Positions 1 through 8,567 of a stretch of DNA of 64,000 nt are shown one piece after another. The notes under the pieces were generated by a model, which saw only the letters and a program-made list of their open reading frames with translations, was not told the DNA's origin and did not search any database. The stretch's first letter is position 1. Every line of letters begins with the position of its first letter. The stretch is from assembly GCA_900466875.1 (NCBI GenBank), contig UBNQ01000016.1, positions 124,001 through 188,000 of the forward strand. The letters are read 5' to 3'. Made by a program: the position numbers and the translations under genes. The stretch is from Hyphomicrobiales bacterium (GTDB taxonomy: Bacteria; Pseudomonadota; Alphaproteobacteria; Rhizobiales; Rhizobiaceae).

Positions 1-828
1 TTGGTCAATATTCTTCCAGTTAAACTGCCTCGAGAGATGTATGTTGCCACTACCAAGTATGACCGAAAGCAGGCGAGCGCCATCATCCTCGGCGACGACG
101 AACCGGCGCGCTTCGACTGGGCTACCAAGGGAGGCGGGTTCTGGTCGTTCCACGATCCACGGATGAGCGTCTGCCGGAAGTTCGTAGACCTTGATCAGGT
201 TGAAGCTATTGAGGTCGAGCACCTGGCTTTTCACGAAGACGAAAACGAACGGAACAACTTCGCGTTCCTATTGCGTCAGACCCTCAGTCATCAGGTGCGC
301 GGCAATCTCTCTTGGAGCAAGGAGAAGCGGCTTCATTATTTTACAGCGCGAGCCAAGAACACCGGTCGCGTATTCAAGTATCGGGCCTCGAAGAAGAATA
401 CCGAGGCGGAGGTTGTCAACGTCGTCATGGATAAAGACAAGCCGGAGCGGGTATCGTTTGTCCGTCACCACGCTTTCATTCCTCGGTTCGAGAGCCTTTT
501 CGACGAGTGGTATCTTGTGATCGAGCCAACGTATTTCTTTACCTATGACGGTATGAACGCCCATTCCGCGCCAGATGCGTTGTTATCTGGCAAGAAGCGC
601 ATGGACAACAGCAGCGCTATTCGTGGCCAGGTCATCATGTGGCACCGCTTCCTTCAGAGTATCGAACCCAAAGCCACCGACCTTTTTGCCGCTCCTTCCG
701 AAGAGCCCTGGTTGACCTTCGGAGAGCCGCCGATAGTCGATCTCCCGACTCGCGTCCCGGAAGATGTATGGCGCACGAAGGCCAGGTCGGCCGGAGAGGA
801 GGGTCCGCAAGGTGTCCTCGAAGTTTAG
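1..828 (+). CDS. APAZ-domain partner of a short prokaryotic Argonaute (5' truncated by window edge)
   Basis: The frame is open to the first base of the window, so the true start and very probably an N-terminal effector domain lie outside it. The visible 275 residues look like an APAZ region: an early LP-x-x-MYVA strand (about residues 9-16), a [10 protein letters not shown] segment near 43-52, and the block [15 protein letters not shown] near 170-184, which resembles the W-L-I-x-PTY-x-FT-x-DG block of APAZ proteins. In known short Argonaute systems (SPARTA, SPARSA, SPARDA) APAZ is fused to TIR, SIR2 or a nuclease domain and forms a heterodimer with the Argonaute. The stop overlaps the start of the Argonaute gene, as in those operons. 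Which effector is attached cannot be told from this window. APAZ identity is from motif reading and the neighbour, not from a search. Confidence 0.78.
   Translation: MVNILPVKLPREMYVATTKYDRKQASAIILGDDEPARFDWATKGGGFWSFHDPRMSVCRKFVDLDQVEAIEVEHLAFHEDENERNNFAFLLRQTLSHQVRGNLSWSKEKRLHYFTARAKNTGRVFKYRASKKNTEAEVVNVVMDKDKPERVSFVRHHAFIPRFESLFDEWYLVIEPTYFFTYDGMNAHSAPDALLSGKKRMDNSSAIRGQVIMWHRFLQSIEPKATDLFAAPSEEPWLTFGEPPIVDLPTRVPEDVWRTKARSAGEEGPQGVLEV
793..802 (+). promoter_or_regulatory. Ribosome binding site that sets the Argonaute start
   Basis: The purine-rich run GGAGAGGAGG lies inside the end of the APAZ gene, nine bases ahead of a GTG at 812. This favours GTG 812 over the upstream in-frame ATG at 764, which has no comparable site. 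Confidence 0.6.
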
Positions 829-2272
829 AACCACCATATTCGAAGAGCCGCACCTTGAGTTTGGCGATAGCCACCACAACACCGATCCGAGGCGTGGTCT
901 CGTGGTAGGCGGCCCGTTGCAGACCCCTGTCGGAGACACCATTAAGATCGCTGTGGTCGGCAGTGCCAAAACAGTCGAAGACACCAAGCGTTTCATGGGC
1001 TCTGTCGCCGCCGGCGTCGCTGGGAACGGCGAGAAGCATCCGAACATGCACCCTGATTTTCCCGGGTTGGGCAATCAGAATCCTTATAGGTGTAAGTTCG
1101 AAGTCGATGAGCGCGCGACCGCTGCCATCCCTCAGTCGAAAATCGACAAGATCAAAAAGGAACCGTACACCGACAAGGCTATCGAGATGGCCGTTGACGA
1201 GATATTCAAGGAACTCCAGGCAATTGACGAGAGTGGAAATCGACCTGACGTCGCAATCATAGCCCTTCCTGTTGCCCTGATCGAGCGTGTTTGGAACGCC
1301 CGCCCTGATGCAGGCGATGACAGTGAAACAGATACGGGCGAGCGGGCGGACATCCTGAATTTTCGCGGACTTCTCAAGGCAAAGTCGATGCACCTGAGCT
1401 TTCCGACTCAGATCGTGTGGGAAGACGTCTTCGACACGAATGCCTCCATCCCGAAAAAGATCAAGGAACATAGCGAACGTAACACGCAGGATGACGCCGA
1501 TGTCACCTGGAACCTTATGACGTCTCTGTACTACAAGGGAACAGGGCGCATTCCATGGCGGCGGATGCCTCATATGGGGGAGTTCACCGCCTGCTACATC
1601 GGGGTAAGCTTCTACCGGGAGGTTGGCGGGAAGGACCTCTTCACGAGCGCCGCGCAGATGTTCGACGAACGTGGCCGAGGCTTTATCCTGAAGGGAAAGC
1701 GAGCTGAAACCGAGAGCAGAGGTCGGCACCCCTATATGACCAGGGACGATGCTCGTGATTTGATCCTCGAAGTGCTTGCTGCCTATAAGACCCACCATCG
1801 GAACTACCCCGCGCGTGTCGCTGTCTACAAGACGTCGCGGTTCCGTGAGGAGGAGGCGGAAGGGATCACTGAGGCGCTCGCCGAGCTAGCGATTGAGATG
1901 AAGGATTTGGTCTGGATTCAGGAGCGGACGGCTATGAAGGTACTCCGCGACGGCAACTACCCCGTTATGCGTGGTACCTTCGTGGAGCTGGACGGAAAGG
2001 GTCTTCTGTATACTAATGGCAGCATCCCGTACTACGGTACCTATCCCGGCACCTACGACCCCCGGCCGCTACTCATATGCCCCCATGAATCCAGTGACAA
2101 CACGGTCGAACAGATTGCTAAGGAGGTCCTCTCCTTGACCAAGATCAACTGGAATTCGACCCAGATGAACCAAAAGCTGCCGGTTCCGATCAGGGCGGCC
2201 AGGAAGGTCGGCGAGGTGCTGAAGTACGCGGGTGACGACAAGGTGAGCTCGGACTACTCGCGCTATATGTAG
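812..2272 (+). CDS. Short prokaryotic Argonaute (MID-PIWI), catalytically inactive type
   Basis: At about 486 residues this has the usual length of a short pAgo with only MID and PIWI domains. The PIWI signature is clear: a [13 protein letters not shown] segment (about 238-250), [10 protein letters not shown] (258-267), VAVYKTSRF (336-344) and a C-terminal NWNSTQMNQ...[12 protein letters not shown] block (446-472). In slicing Argonautes the strand after IGV carries the first catalytic Asp; here it is Ser (about residue 266). The KTS motif replaces the third Asp region, so target cleavage is not expected. In this family the Argonaute binds a guide and target and switches on the APAZ-linked effector, causing abortive infection; this part is family knowledge. 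The start is GTG 812, giving a 17-base overlap with the APAZ gene and implying translational coupling. An in-frame ATG at 764 is the alternative. Confidence 0.9.
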   Translation: MSSKFRTTIFEEPHLEFGDSHHNTDPRRGLVVGGPLQTPVGDTIKIAVVGSAKTVEDTKRFMGSVAAGVAGNGEKHPNMHPDFPGLGNQNPYRCKFEVDERATAAIPQSKIDKIKKEPYTDKAIEMAVDEIFKELQAIDESGNRPDVAIIALPVALIERVWNARPDAGDDSETDTGERADILNFRGLLKAKSMHLSFPTQIVWEDVFDTNASIPKKIKEHSERNTQDDADVTWNLMTSLYYKGTGRIPWRRMPHMGEFTACYIGVSFYREVGGKDLFTSAAQMFDERGRGFILKGKRAETESRGRHPYMTRDDARDLILEVLAAYKTHHRNYPARVAVYKTSRFREEEAEGITEALAELAIEMKDLVWIQERTAMKVLRDGNYPVMRGTFVELDGKGLLYTNGSIPYYGTYPGTYDPRPLLICPHESSDNTVEQIAKEVLSLTKINWNSTQMNQKLPVPIRAARKVGEVLKYAGDDKVSSDYSRYM

Positions 2273-2778
2273 CCGCGAGCAGTCCGGCGAAGGGACTGAT
2301 TTCAATTTGCGCCTCTCGACGCCCACGCGAGCTCCAGTAGAGATCAATAGGCAGATCGAATTGTGCGGATTTGGCGACCGTCTGCGGCTGCTTCTGAAAA
2401 ATCACGACACTGGCTTCTCATGCTGACAGACGAAACACGGGTAGATCAGCGGGAAATTTGATGTTGACAGCGATAGCAAACTACGGCGTGTCTGGAATGA
2501 CCGTTATTGGCGCATTTCAGCCATGACAACATTCGGCCCAATGCGGACATGACGTTCCTCCTGCGGACGAAGCGGTGGCAAGCTCCACAGGAGCAGCGGA
2601 TATGCCCATGAGCATTAGAGGGACGTGGAAATACATTTGACGTCGCGCTTGTGGAGCATCGATTATTTGACGGAGTTAGCTGCCATTGCGCCTTAGCGTG
2701 GCCTGAGCCAATGATGTACCCGCAAGCTCAGAGGACTAGCTTGGCTACGCTGGATCGAAGTGAAAAAGGCCGGGCGTG
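2273..2778. other. Intergenic stretch, about 500 bases, no gene seen
   Basis: I see no convincing reading frame, RNA gene or repeat between the Argonaute stop and the next gene. It looks less GC-rich than the rest of the window, in keeping with a defence-island junction. Confidence 0.4.
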
Positions 2779-3351
2779 ATGCAGGAGAACCTTAGGTGGT
2801 ATATGCGCCTCGTTGAGAAACGGTCGCGCGAGCACAATCAAGCTTTCGGAATGCTTTATGCCCAGGGCCTCTACGGTGCCTGCGCCGCGATCATCCGTCA
2901 GGAAATTGATAACCTCATGCGGGTCGATTATTTGGCCTTCTCTGTCGCCCTCGCTGATCGTGATAAACTGTGCGGAGATGCCCTATCGGGTGCACGCTGG
3001 CAACGACGCTCCGAAAAGGGAAAACTTACGGACATCCGCGATGTCGAATTTCACACTGGCGCTAACGACAATCACTCGTGGGTATCCTTGGCGTATGAAT
3101 ACAGTTCGAAGTTCATCCACCTCACGATCTTTTGGGATTACGGGGTGTCTGATCCGGTGGTAACGATGCCTGAGAAGGACCGACTAGAACTCGCCTCCTA
3201 CCTCAGCAGCTACCATGGCTTTCCAGGGCATGATTTGAAGATGAATGATCTTTTCGAGTACCTTCCGCAGGTTTTCGAAAAAATCCGTAGCAACATCGAA
3301 TGTTACGTCGAGCAGGAAGACGGCCTGCTTCTGCAACCTTTATCTTCCTGA
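2779..3351 (+). CDS. Hypothetical mostly helical protein next to the Argonaute operon
   Basis: This 190-residue protein belongs to no family I recognise. The first 60 residues look helical and amphipathic and include IIRQEIDNLMRVDYLA, reminiscent of HEPN-like or DUF5677-like helical proteins. It contains RDVEFH (about residues 87-92), which formally fits the R-polar-x-H spacing of HEPN ribonucleases, but it sits mid-protein and the match may be chance. A GTG directly precedes the chosen ATG at 2779. It lies 500 bases after the Argonaute on the same strand, so it may be an accessory gene or unrelated island cargo. No signal peptide or membrane segment is visible. Confidence 0.6.
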   Translation: MQENLRWYMRLVEKRSREHNQAFGMLYAQGLYGACAAIIRQEIDNLMRVDYLAFSVALADRDKLCGDALSGARWQRRSEKGKLTDIRDVEFHTGANDNHSWVSLAYEYSSKFIHLTIFWDYGVSDPVVTMPEKDRLELASYLSSYHGFPGHDLKMNDLFEYLPQVFEKIRSNIECYVEQEDGLLLQPLSS

Positions 3352-3532
3352 GGAGCAACCAGGCTTCTGCTTCGCCCTACTACCGTATATCTGTGCGAAG
3401 ACGGTGAAAATTCGATGTTCGTGTCTTTCCTTCTCATGATCACAACTGACGCATACCTGCCCTCGACCCCATTGCAGTTCTTAGAAAGGATTGTCTTGCT
3501 TGGTCAGTGACTAAGAGAGAACCGCTATCCTC

Positions 3533-3775
3533 TCATCCGTCATCCACCACCGCAGTCTCGGGCCTGTCGCCCCCAAGAGCGTGTTCGCTCCGGCAGGTGC
3601 CGTCCGCGCTCTGGTAAGTAATCTCGGCGTCTCGCCCCTCAATGTGCTGGCGCTGAGCCGCAGCCTTGGCCTCCTTGAGCGCCTGTTGATGGGTCGCGAA
3701 TGGCTCGGACCAAACGTTGTCGAGGCGATAGGCGTAACCGCCGTCGTGTTGTCCGACGTGATAGGTGATCTTCAC
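3533..3775 (-). CDS. Small DUF2188-like protein
   Basis: An 80-residue protein with the pattern of DUF2188: YHVGQHDGGYAYRLDN, then WSEPFATHQQALKEAKAAA and an ITYQSADG strand, ending in a charged tail. The family's function is unknown. The chosen start is GTG 3775, preceded by CCTGGAG; an upstream ATG at 3865 would add 30 residues without family resemblance. It is divergent from the channel gene at 3996. Confidence 0.7.
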   Translation of the reverse strand: MKITYHVGQHDGGYAYRLDNVWSEPFATHQQALKEAKAAAQRQHIEGRDAEITYQSADGTCRSEHALGGDRPETAVVDDG

Positions 3776-3995
3776 TGACGATTCTCCAGGAAATGCGCAT
3801 GACGTGGCGCGGCTAAGCTTGTGACCATGAGCACCGCATATACGCGCCGCCCGGTAGAGCCTCATCTAAGCGACGGCGACGCTGTCGGATTGTCCAATAC
3901 CTCCGCGCCGAGGTCACCGAGTGTCGAAGTCCAACGCGTCCGTATGCGCCGGGCTGCAAGAGCATCTGTTTATCGAGCGGGAGACTGACGACGCC

Positions 3996-4811
3996 ATGTA
4001 CATCGAGACGGTCGAAAAATTCGCCGCAGTGGGGCAACACAAGGTCGACATGATCAGGAACCATCTGCCTGCCTTCTTTATAGGCGCGATGATGGCCGGA
4101 GCCTATATTGGCTTCGGCGACGTCATCATGTTTACGGCCGGTGCGCATGCCGATCCTTCGTGGAGCCACCTCGTGATGGGTGTGGTGTTTGCCTCCGCGT
4201 TGACTATCGTCATCTTTGCCGGATCGGAGCTCTTCACGGGAACCGCGATGTACATGGCGTTCGCCCTCTTCAAGCGCACCGCTTCGCCCACTGATGTGCT
4301 GAAGGTCTGGGTAGTCTGCTGGCTTGGAAACCTTACGGGCGCTGCGGTTCTCGCGGCGATCATGCATGCCGCCGGCGGGGGCGTTCTTCTGGGTGACGGG
4401 AGTGCCACGTTCTACTCGATCGTCGAGGCCAAAATGAATGGCACCCCGATGGCGCTGATCGCAAAGGGGCTCCTCTGCAACTGGCTCGTATGCCTTGCGA
4501 TCTGGATGTGCGGAAGGACCGAGAACGACGCTGCCAAGATTTTCCTGATCTTCTGGCCGATCGTCATTTTCATCTCGTCCGGGTTCGAACACTCGGTGGC
4601 GAACATGTTCGCGTTCTCGATGGCACTCATGGGCGACCATCCGGCCGAGGTGACGTTGACGGGGGCGGCACACAACCTGTTATACGTGACGATCGGCAAC
4701 ATCCTCGGTGGCTTCGTCATGCTCGGTGTCGGCTACTGGGCACAGGAACCGGGCTTCGGTCACGAGGCGCATTTCAGGTCAACAAGAGGAAGCGACCAGC
4801 GCTCCCGTTGA
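3996..4811 (+). CDS. Formate/nitrite transporter (FNT) family channel
   Basis: About 271 residues with six hydrophobic segments. FNT features are the first helix pair HLPAFFIGAMMAGAYIG, the SELFTGTAMYMAFAL segment (with the conserved ELFTG), the NWLVCLAIWM helix, and the late SSGFEHSVANMFAFSMAL segment carrying the conserved His-x-x-x-Asn seen in FocA/NirC. These pentameric inner-membrane channels move formate, nitrite or related small anions. The substrate cannot be read from sequence; length and motifs resemble NirC as much as FocA. ATG 3996 is preferred because the 25 residues before it are not FNT-like. It stands alone on its strand, with no formate lyase or nitrite reductase gene beside it. 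Confidence 0.88.
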   Translation: MYIETVEKFAAVGQHKVDMIRNHLPAFFIGAMMAGAYIGFGDVIMFTAGAHADPSWSHLVMGVVFASALTIVIFAGSELFTGTAMYMAFALFKRTASPTDVLKVWVVCWLGNLTGAAVLAAIMHAAGGGVLLGDGSATFYSIVEAKMNGTPMALIAKGLLCNWLVCLAIWMCGRTENDAAKIFLIFWPIVIFISSGFEHSVANMFAFSMALMGDHPAEVTLTGAAHNLLYVTIGNILGGFVMLGVGYWAQEPGFGHEAHFRSTRGSDQRSR

Positions 4812-4901
4812 AATCGGTAATTTTGTGTGTTCGGGTAGTTGTGAGGTTGAGAACCAATACCCAAATTCAAAACCCTGGCTTTCATACCCCGGACCGAGAG
4901 A

Positions 4902-6047
4902 ATGAATTCTAAGTATGACGGTGTCGAGGTGTTACTACCGGAGCTCTCGAAGTTCCGGGAAGGGGACATCGTGCTGACTTTTAACGCCGCGGGTACGAGC
5001 TTCAAGGGAGCGGCGATATCGAACGCGATTACGAAAGTCACTGCGGGTCGCTACAGCCACGTTCTGATCTGCTCTTCGCCGCCGACCCTTATCGAAGCTA
5101 TCGACGCGGGTGTCAGTACTCTGTCGCTCGCACGTTGTTTCGCGCACTCGCGTGGAAATATCCGGGTGCTTCGACATCGGAGATCTGAAATCGCTGCAAA
5201 AGCGGCCAGCTTCGCACAACTTGATGTCGGTCAAAGCTACTCGAAGAGGAAGGCCGTGTCGGCGGTCTTTCCACAAGCCACACTCGCCTCCCTTGCGGAC
5301 AATGGCATTTTTTGCTCCGCTCTCGTCGCGCAAGTCTATCAGCTCGCAGGCGCGGTCGAATTCAAAAGCTTAGCTGTCGCCAAGACAACGCCAGCGACGA
5401 TTGATAACCTTGAAGGGTTATCGGACGTTACTGATGAGGTGTTCCGACCGCGGCTTGCGCCACGCAATATCGAGACGATGTCAGCCCTGGACGGTGATAG
5501 ATCGCCAACGATTTCCGCACGTCAAACTGCTATCACGGGGCGTTACGCTAGAGATTTATCCCCGGCAGTAAAGGCGATAATCGGCGCATATCCTGAGCTT
5601 GAAATGGGATTGCCCGGAGGTCTTTTCGGGATAATTCAATTCATCATGACCGCCCTGGACCTGACGGATGAGTTTCCAGCCGAAGAACGCCAGCGTTTCC
5701 TCGCTACCGTTATCGATCTGGACCACGCAGCAGCGGAGTTGATTGCAAGGGGTGAGCTGAAGGAACTTATAGACGAGATAGTGGTAGCTGACGGCCTAGA
5801 TCATGCGAAACTCATCGCCGAGTCCTTTGCCGTCGTTCCTGATATCGATGTCGAATGGCTAAAAAACTATGGCATGGTTTCCGAGCGGCAGCGGGACGCT
5901 CGGGCGACCGCCCTTCAAGGCTTTGTGGAATGGGGAACCCATCGCGCGAAAAGTGTGGCCGCCTATGTCGATCTCGAGCGCGGTATGAAGGAATCATTGG
6001 AACAGCGGGTCACGGTCGTGCGAGAAGTACTCGCGCGTCTATCTTGA
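4902..6047 (+). CDS. Permuted papain/NlpC-P60-like (YiiX/DUF830-type) protein with a C-terminal helical domain
   Basis: The N-terminal half (about 1-165) has the order seen in circularly permuted papain-like amidases and peptidases: FREGDIVLTF, then GRYSHVLIC carrying the candidate catalytic His (about residue 50), LIEAIDAGV, and NGIFCSALVAQVYQLAG carrying the candidate Cys. The last 180 residues are helical, acidic and unrecognised; they include LPGGLFGIIQFIMTALDLTDEF. No signal peptide is visible, so action in the cytosol, for example on lipid or amide bonds, is possible. The gene converges with the protease-nuclease gene, leaving only 14 bases between stops. A shared role with that locus is suggested by position only. 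Confidence 0.7.
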   Translation: MNSKYDGVEVLLPELSKFREGDIVLTFNAAGTSFKGAAISNAITKVTAGRYSHVLICSSPPTLIEAIDAGVSTLSLARCFAHSRGNIRVLRHRRSEIAAKAASFAQLDVGQSYSKRKAVSAVFPQATLASLADNGIFCSALVAQVYQLAGAVEFKSLAVAKTTPATIDNLEGLSDVTDEVFRPRLAPRNIETMSALDGDRSPTISARQTAITGRYARDLSPAVKAIIGAYPELEMGLPGGLFGIIQFIMTALDLTDEFPAEERQRFLATVIDLDHAAAELIARGELKELIDEIVVADGLDHAKLIAESFAVVPDIDVEWLKNYGMVSERQRDARATALQGFVEWGTHRAKSVAAYVDLERGMKESLEQRVTVVREVLARLS

Positions 6048-6061
6048 ATGGATCACGCCGC

Positions 6062-8386
6062 CTAAGGGCTTTTGCCGTTTATCAAAGAGGCGAATTCTTC
6101 GACACTCAAATCCGGGACGGCAATCGCTTCGGGAGAACCAGCGCGGATGTCGCCGTTCCTGATTTCGGCTCCGAAATCCAGAGAAGTGAGCTGCTCGATC
6201 TCGGCCACCGTCGCCACTAATTCGGAGACCCGCGCGATCTCCTCCTCGTCGGGGTAGGCCTCCGGGACGCCCTTCGCGAGCTTCTCCAGCACGGGTTTCT
6301 GGTCGGCGAGCAGCGCGACAGATCGGAGTCTGCCGCCATCTGCCCAGACTGCGATCTTCCAGAACCGCATCGGGACCTTCGAGTCATGACGGTATGCGGC
6401 GTCGTACTTGTCATCGAAAACAGGGCCCGCGAAAACGCAAACCCGCTTTCTGGTCGTGACCGCGTTCCGCAGGACATAAGTTTCCAACGCGCGCCAACGG
6501 AGCTTTCCCTTTGCTCCTGGCCTGTCGTCCGCGCTGCCTTGATTGAAAAAGCCCAGTTGGGGCGCGGCGTTGGTGTAGAAAAACGTATCCGCCTCGGCCG
6601 CGAGAGCCTCGGCATCCGCACCCCATGCGGGATCGCCACGCATGATGATGTGGCCCTTCTGGAATATCCGGGCCGTGCGCTCGGCCATCGCGCGCGCGTA
6701 TTCCTTCTTGGCCTGCGCCGAGGCGTTCTTGCCGGGGTATACGGGCTTCTCGTAGCCGGGGGCGTTCTGGTTCTCGTAGTACGGCCTCGCCATCTGCTCT
6801 TCTACGTCGATACGCGGGTCAGGCTGGAAGTCGTCGGATGACTCTGCCCCGGCAGGCACGAGATCGAGCTGCTTGAGCGAAGGATCGCGCGTTATCTCCT
6901 TGGTTTCGCGGTTCACGGCGACCGTTCGCCCACCGTCAATGTTGCATGCGGTGAGCGACGCCAGACGGCGCTCGCTGTTCATGAAGATCGAGAAATGGGT
7001 GTAGCGAAGCTCGTGGGGATCGTCTCCCGCTTGGGCCTGCTTGTTTTCGGCCAGCGCGTAGGGGAGGCCGGACATGCTGGGAAGAGGAACCACAAAGCCG
7101 GGGATGAAGCCGGGCTCGTATCCGCCTCTGTCGGAAAAATCGAGCGGAGCGCGGGCGACTTTCTCGGGTCCCGGCTTTGGTGGTGACGCCGTGACGACGG
7201 GCGGAACCGGAGGGACGTTCGGGCGTGCTGAGAAGAGCGGAGCGCGCACGCTGATCTCAATCGGGAAGACCCAGGTGAGAGAGCCGTCTGCACCCAGCCG
7301 AGCGCCCGGCGTCGCTTCGGTTGCGGCCGCATGCACGCTCTCGCTCGCGACAGCGGATACTGGCCCGGTTCGCGGAGCGCCCTTCCAGATTTCCACCAGC
7401 TGGCCAAGGGGAGCCGACATCGTGCCGCTTGCCGCGACCTTGAGGCCGAGGTCCTTCACGATCGCGCTGATGCGAATTCCTTCGTTTATATCGCGCCGTA
7501 GCGGTTGGCCGTTCGCGTCTGTCACCTCGAGAAACGGGCCGCCCCAGTGGTGCAGCGCAATCGCCTCCCATTCGTTGTTGCAAACCAGGGCACCGGAAGA
7601 GCCCTGGTCGGTGTCTGCGAGATAGTGGAGGACCTGGACGGTCTCGTCACGGGAGACGAGGTTGTTCTCGCGGACCACGATTTGCTTGAGGCCGCCGAGC
7701 GGATGCTGGACGATATTCGCAATTTCGCCGAGCGCGTGCTTGTCCGAGGCGTCGGACAACGGGATGTATCCGAATTCCGTTATCTCGCGGTCGCCGGACA
7801 ACCTGTCGCCGATCGCGATCAGCGTGTAGTCCAGCCCTTCGACGGGATCGCTGACGAACAGCTTGCCGGGGGCAAACGAGAAAGCGGTCACGGGACGCTG
7901 GCTGCCGTCGTCATCCGCTTCGTAGTCGAACTGGACCCGCATACCGCTGGCCAGCACTGCGGACTTGATGACGTGGTTATTTGTCAGGAAGACCCCGGGG
8001 CCGACGAGAAAACCCGTTCCCTGTGCCGCTCCAGTGCCCCAGACGACCCGGCCCACGGTATCGGCGGCGCGTCGGCCGCGTGTTAGGAACTCGACCCCGG
8101 TGAAGTCGATGGTGGGACCCTGCATCGCCTCTGCGCCGCCTGCCATCCTGACATCGTCGTCGTACCTGGCAGCGGTCTCGATGACCTTGGAGACCGCGGT
8201 GGCGTCGCGGATCGACATGCTTGTCTTGCGCGCGATCCGTTTCACCAGCCGCTCGGGACTGGTTTCCGCGCCAAGAGGGTTCCCGGCGGCGATCTGCCTT
8301 AGGGAATGCTCGATTTCACCGGAATTTCTTAGAATTCTAGCTTTGACGATCGCGTCAAGCTGCGTGTCGATAACATCATCCACCAT
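6062..8386 (-). CDS. Trypsin-like protease fused to a DNA/RNA non-specific endonuclease, with an N-terminal helical domain
   Basis: The protein is about 774 residues from ATG 8386; a longer start at 8428 is possible. Three parts can be seen. Residues 1-85 are helical and charged, like effector-associated or death-like adaptor domains of conflict systems (inference). Residues about 110-330 form a trypsin-like protease with His138 (TNNHVI), Asp186 (GLDYTLI) and Ser264 (DQGSSGAL). After a proline-rich linker (about 385-410), residues about 435-760 resemble the NUC endonuclease family: KGHIIMRGDPAWG with His579, and TNAAPQLGFFNQ with Asn606/Asn615 for the metal site. The classical DRGH motif reads QKGH here. 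No signal peptide is evident, so a cytosolic enzyme that cuts both protein and nucleic acid is plausible. It lies downstream of the CDC48-like ATPase on the same strand. Confidence 0.82.
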   Translation of the reverse strand: MVDDVIDTQLDAIVKARILRNSGEIEHSLRQIAAGNPLGAETSPERLVKRIARKTSMSIRDATAVSKVIETAARYDDDVRMAGGAEAMQGPTIDFTGVEFLTRGRRAADTVGRVVWGTGAAQGTGFLVGPGVFLTNNHVIKSAVLASGMRVQFDYEADDDGSQRPVTAFSFAPGKLFVSDPVEGLDYTLIAIGDRLSGDREITEFGYIPLSDASDKHALGEIANIVQHPLGGLKQIVVRENNLVSRDETVQVLHYLADTDQGSSGALVCNNEWEAIALHHWGGPFLEVTDANGQPLRRDINEGIRISAIVKDLGLKVAASGTMSAPLGQLVEIWKGAPRTGPVSAVASESVHAAATEATPGARLGADGSLTWVFPIEISVRAPLFSARPNVPPVPPVVTASPPKPGPEKVARAPLDFSDRGGYEPGFIPGFVVPLPSMSGLPYALAENKQAQAGDDPHELRYTHFSIFMNSERRLASLTACNIDGGRTVAVNRETKEITRDPSLKQLDLVPAGAESSDDFQPDPRIDVEEQMARPYYENQNAPGYEKPVYPGKNASAQAKKEYARAMAERTARIFQKGHIIMRGDPAWGADAEALAAEADTFFYTNAAPQLGFFNQGSADDRPGAKGKLRWRALETYVLRNAVTTRKRVCVFAGPVFDDKYDAAYRHDSKVPMRFWKIAVWADGGRLRSVALLADQKPVLEKLAKGVPEAYPDEEEIARVSELVATVAEIEQLTSLDFGAEIRNGDIRAGSPEAIAVPDLSVEEFASLINGKSP

Positions 8387-8521
8387 CTGCGCCCCCGAGC
8401 AAACAAGCGAATACTTACATCGTCCCACGACACGCGTGTGTCATGCCTACGGTACTCGCTTTTGGTGCGCGTTCAACGGCTTTTTTTCGTGTCGATACGT
8501 GACGATTCCCGAGTTGCTTTC

Positions 8522-8552
8522 GGAGCCAGCACTGAAATCCAGCGCTGGCTCC
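8522..8552 (-). terminator. Hairpin between the CDC48-like gene and the protease-nuclease gene
   Basis: Nine-base perfect arms (GGAGCCAGC and GCTGGCTCC) flank a 13-base loop just after the CDC48 stop. No clear T-run follows on the minus strand, so it may attenuate or protect the transcript rather than end it fully. Confidence 0.45.
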
Positions 8553-8567
8553 GCGGCGCGCGGACGG

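Noticed and set aside
635..1798. Long minus-strand open frame, 387 codons, opposite the Argonaute
   Set aside because: No family resemblance, arginine/glycine-rich shadow of the PIWI gene, no ribosome site.
3813..4673. Minus-strand frame opposite the FNT channel
   Set aside because: His/Arg-rich composition typical of antisense frames; the FNT motifs on the plus strand are decisive.
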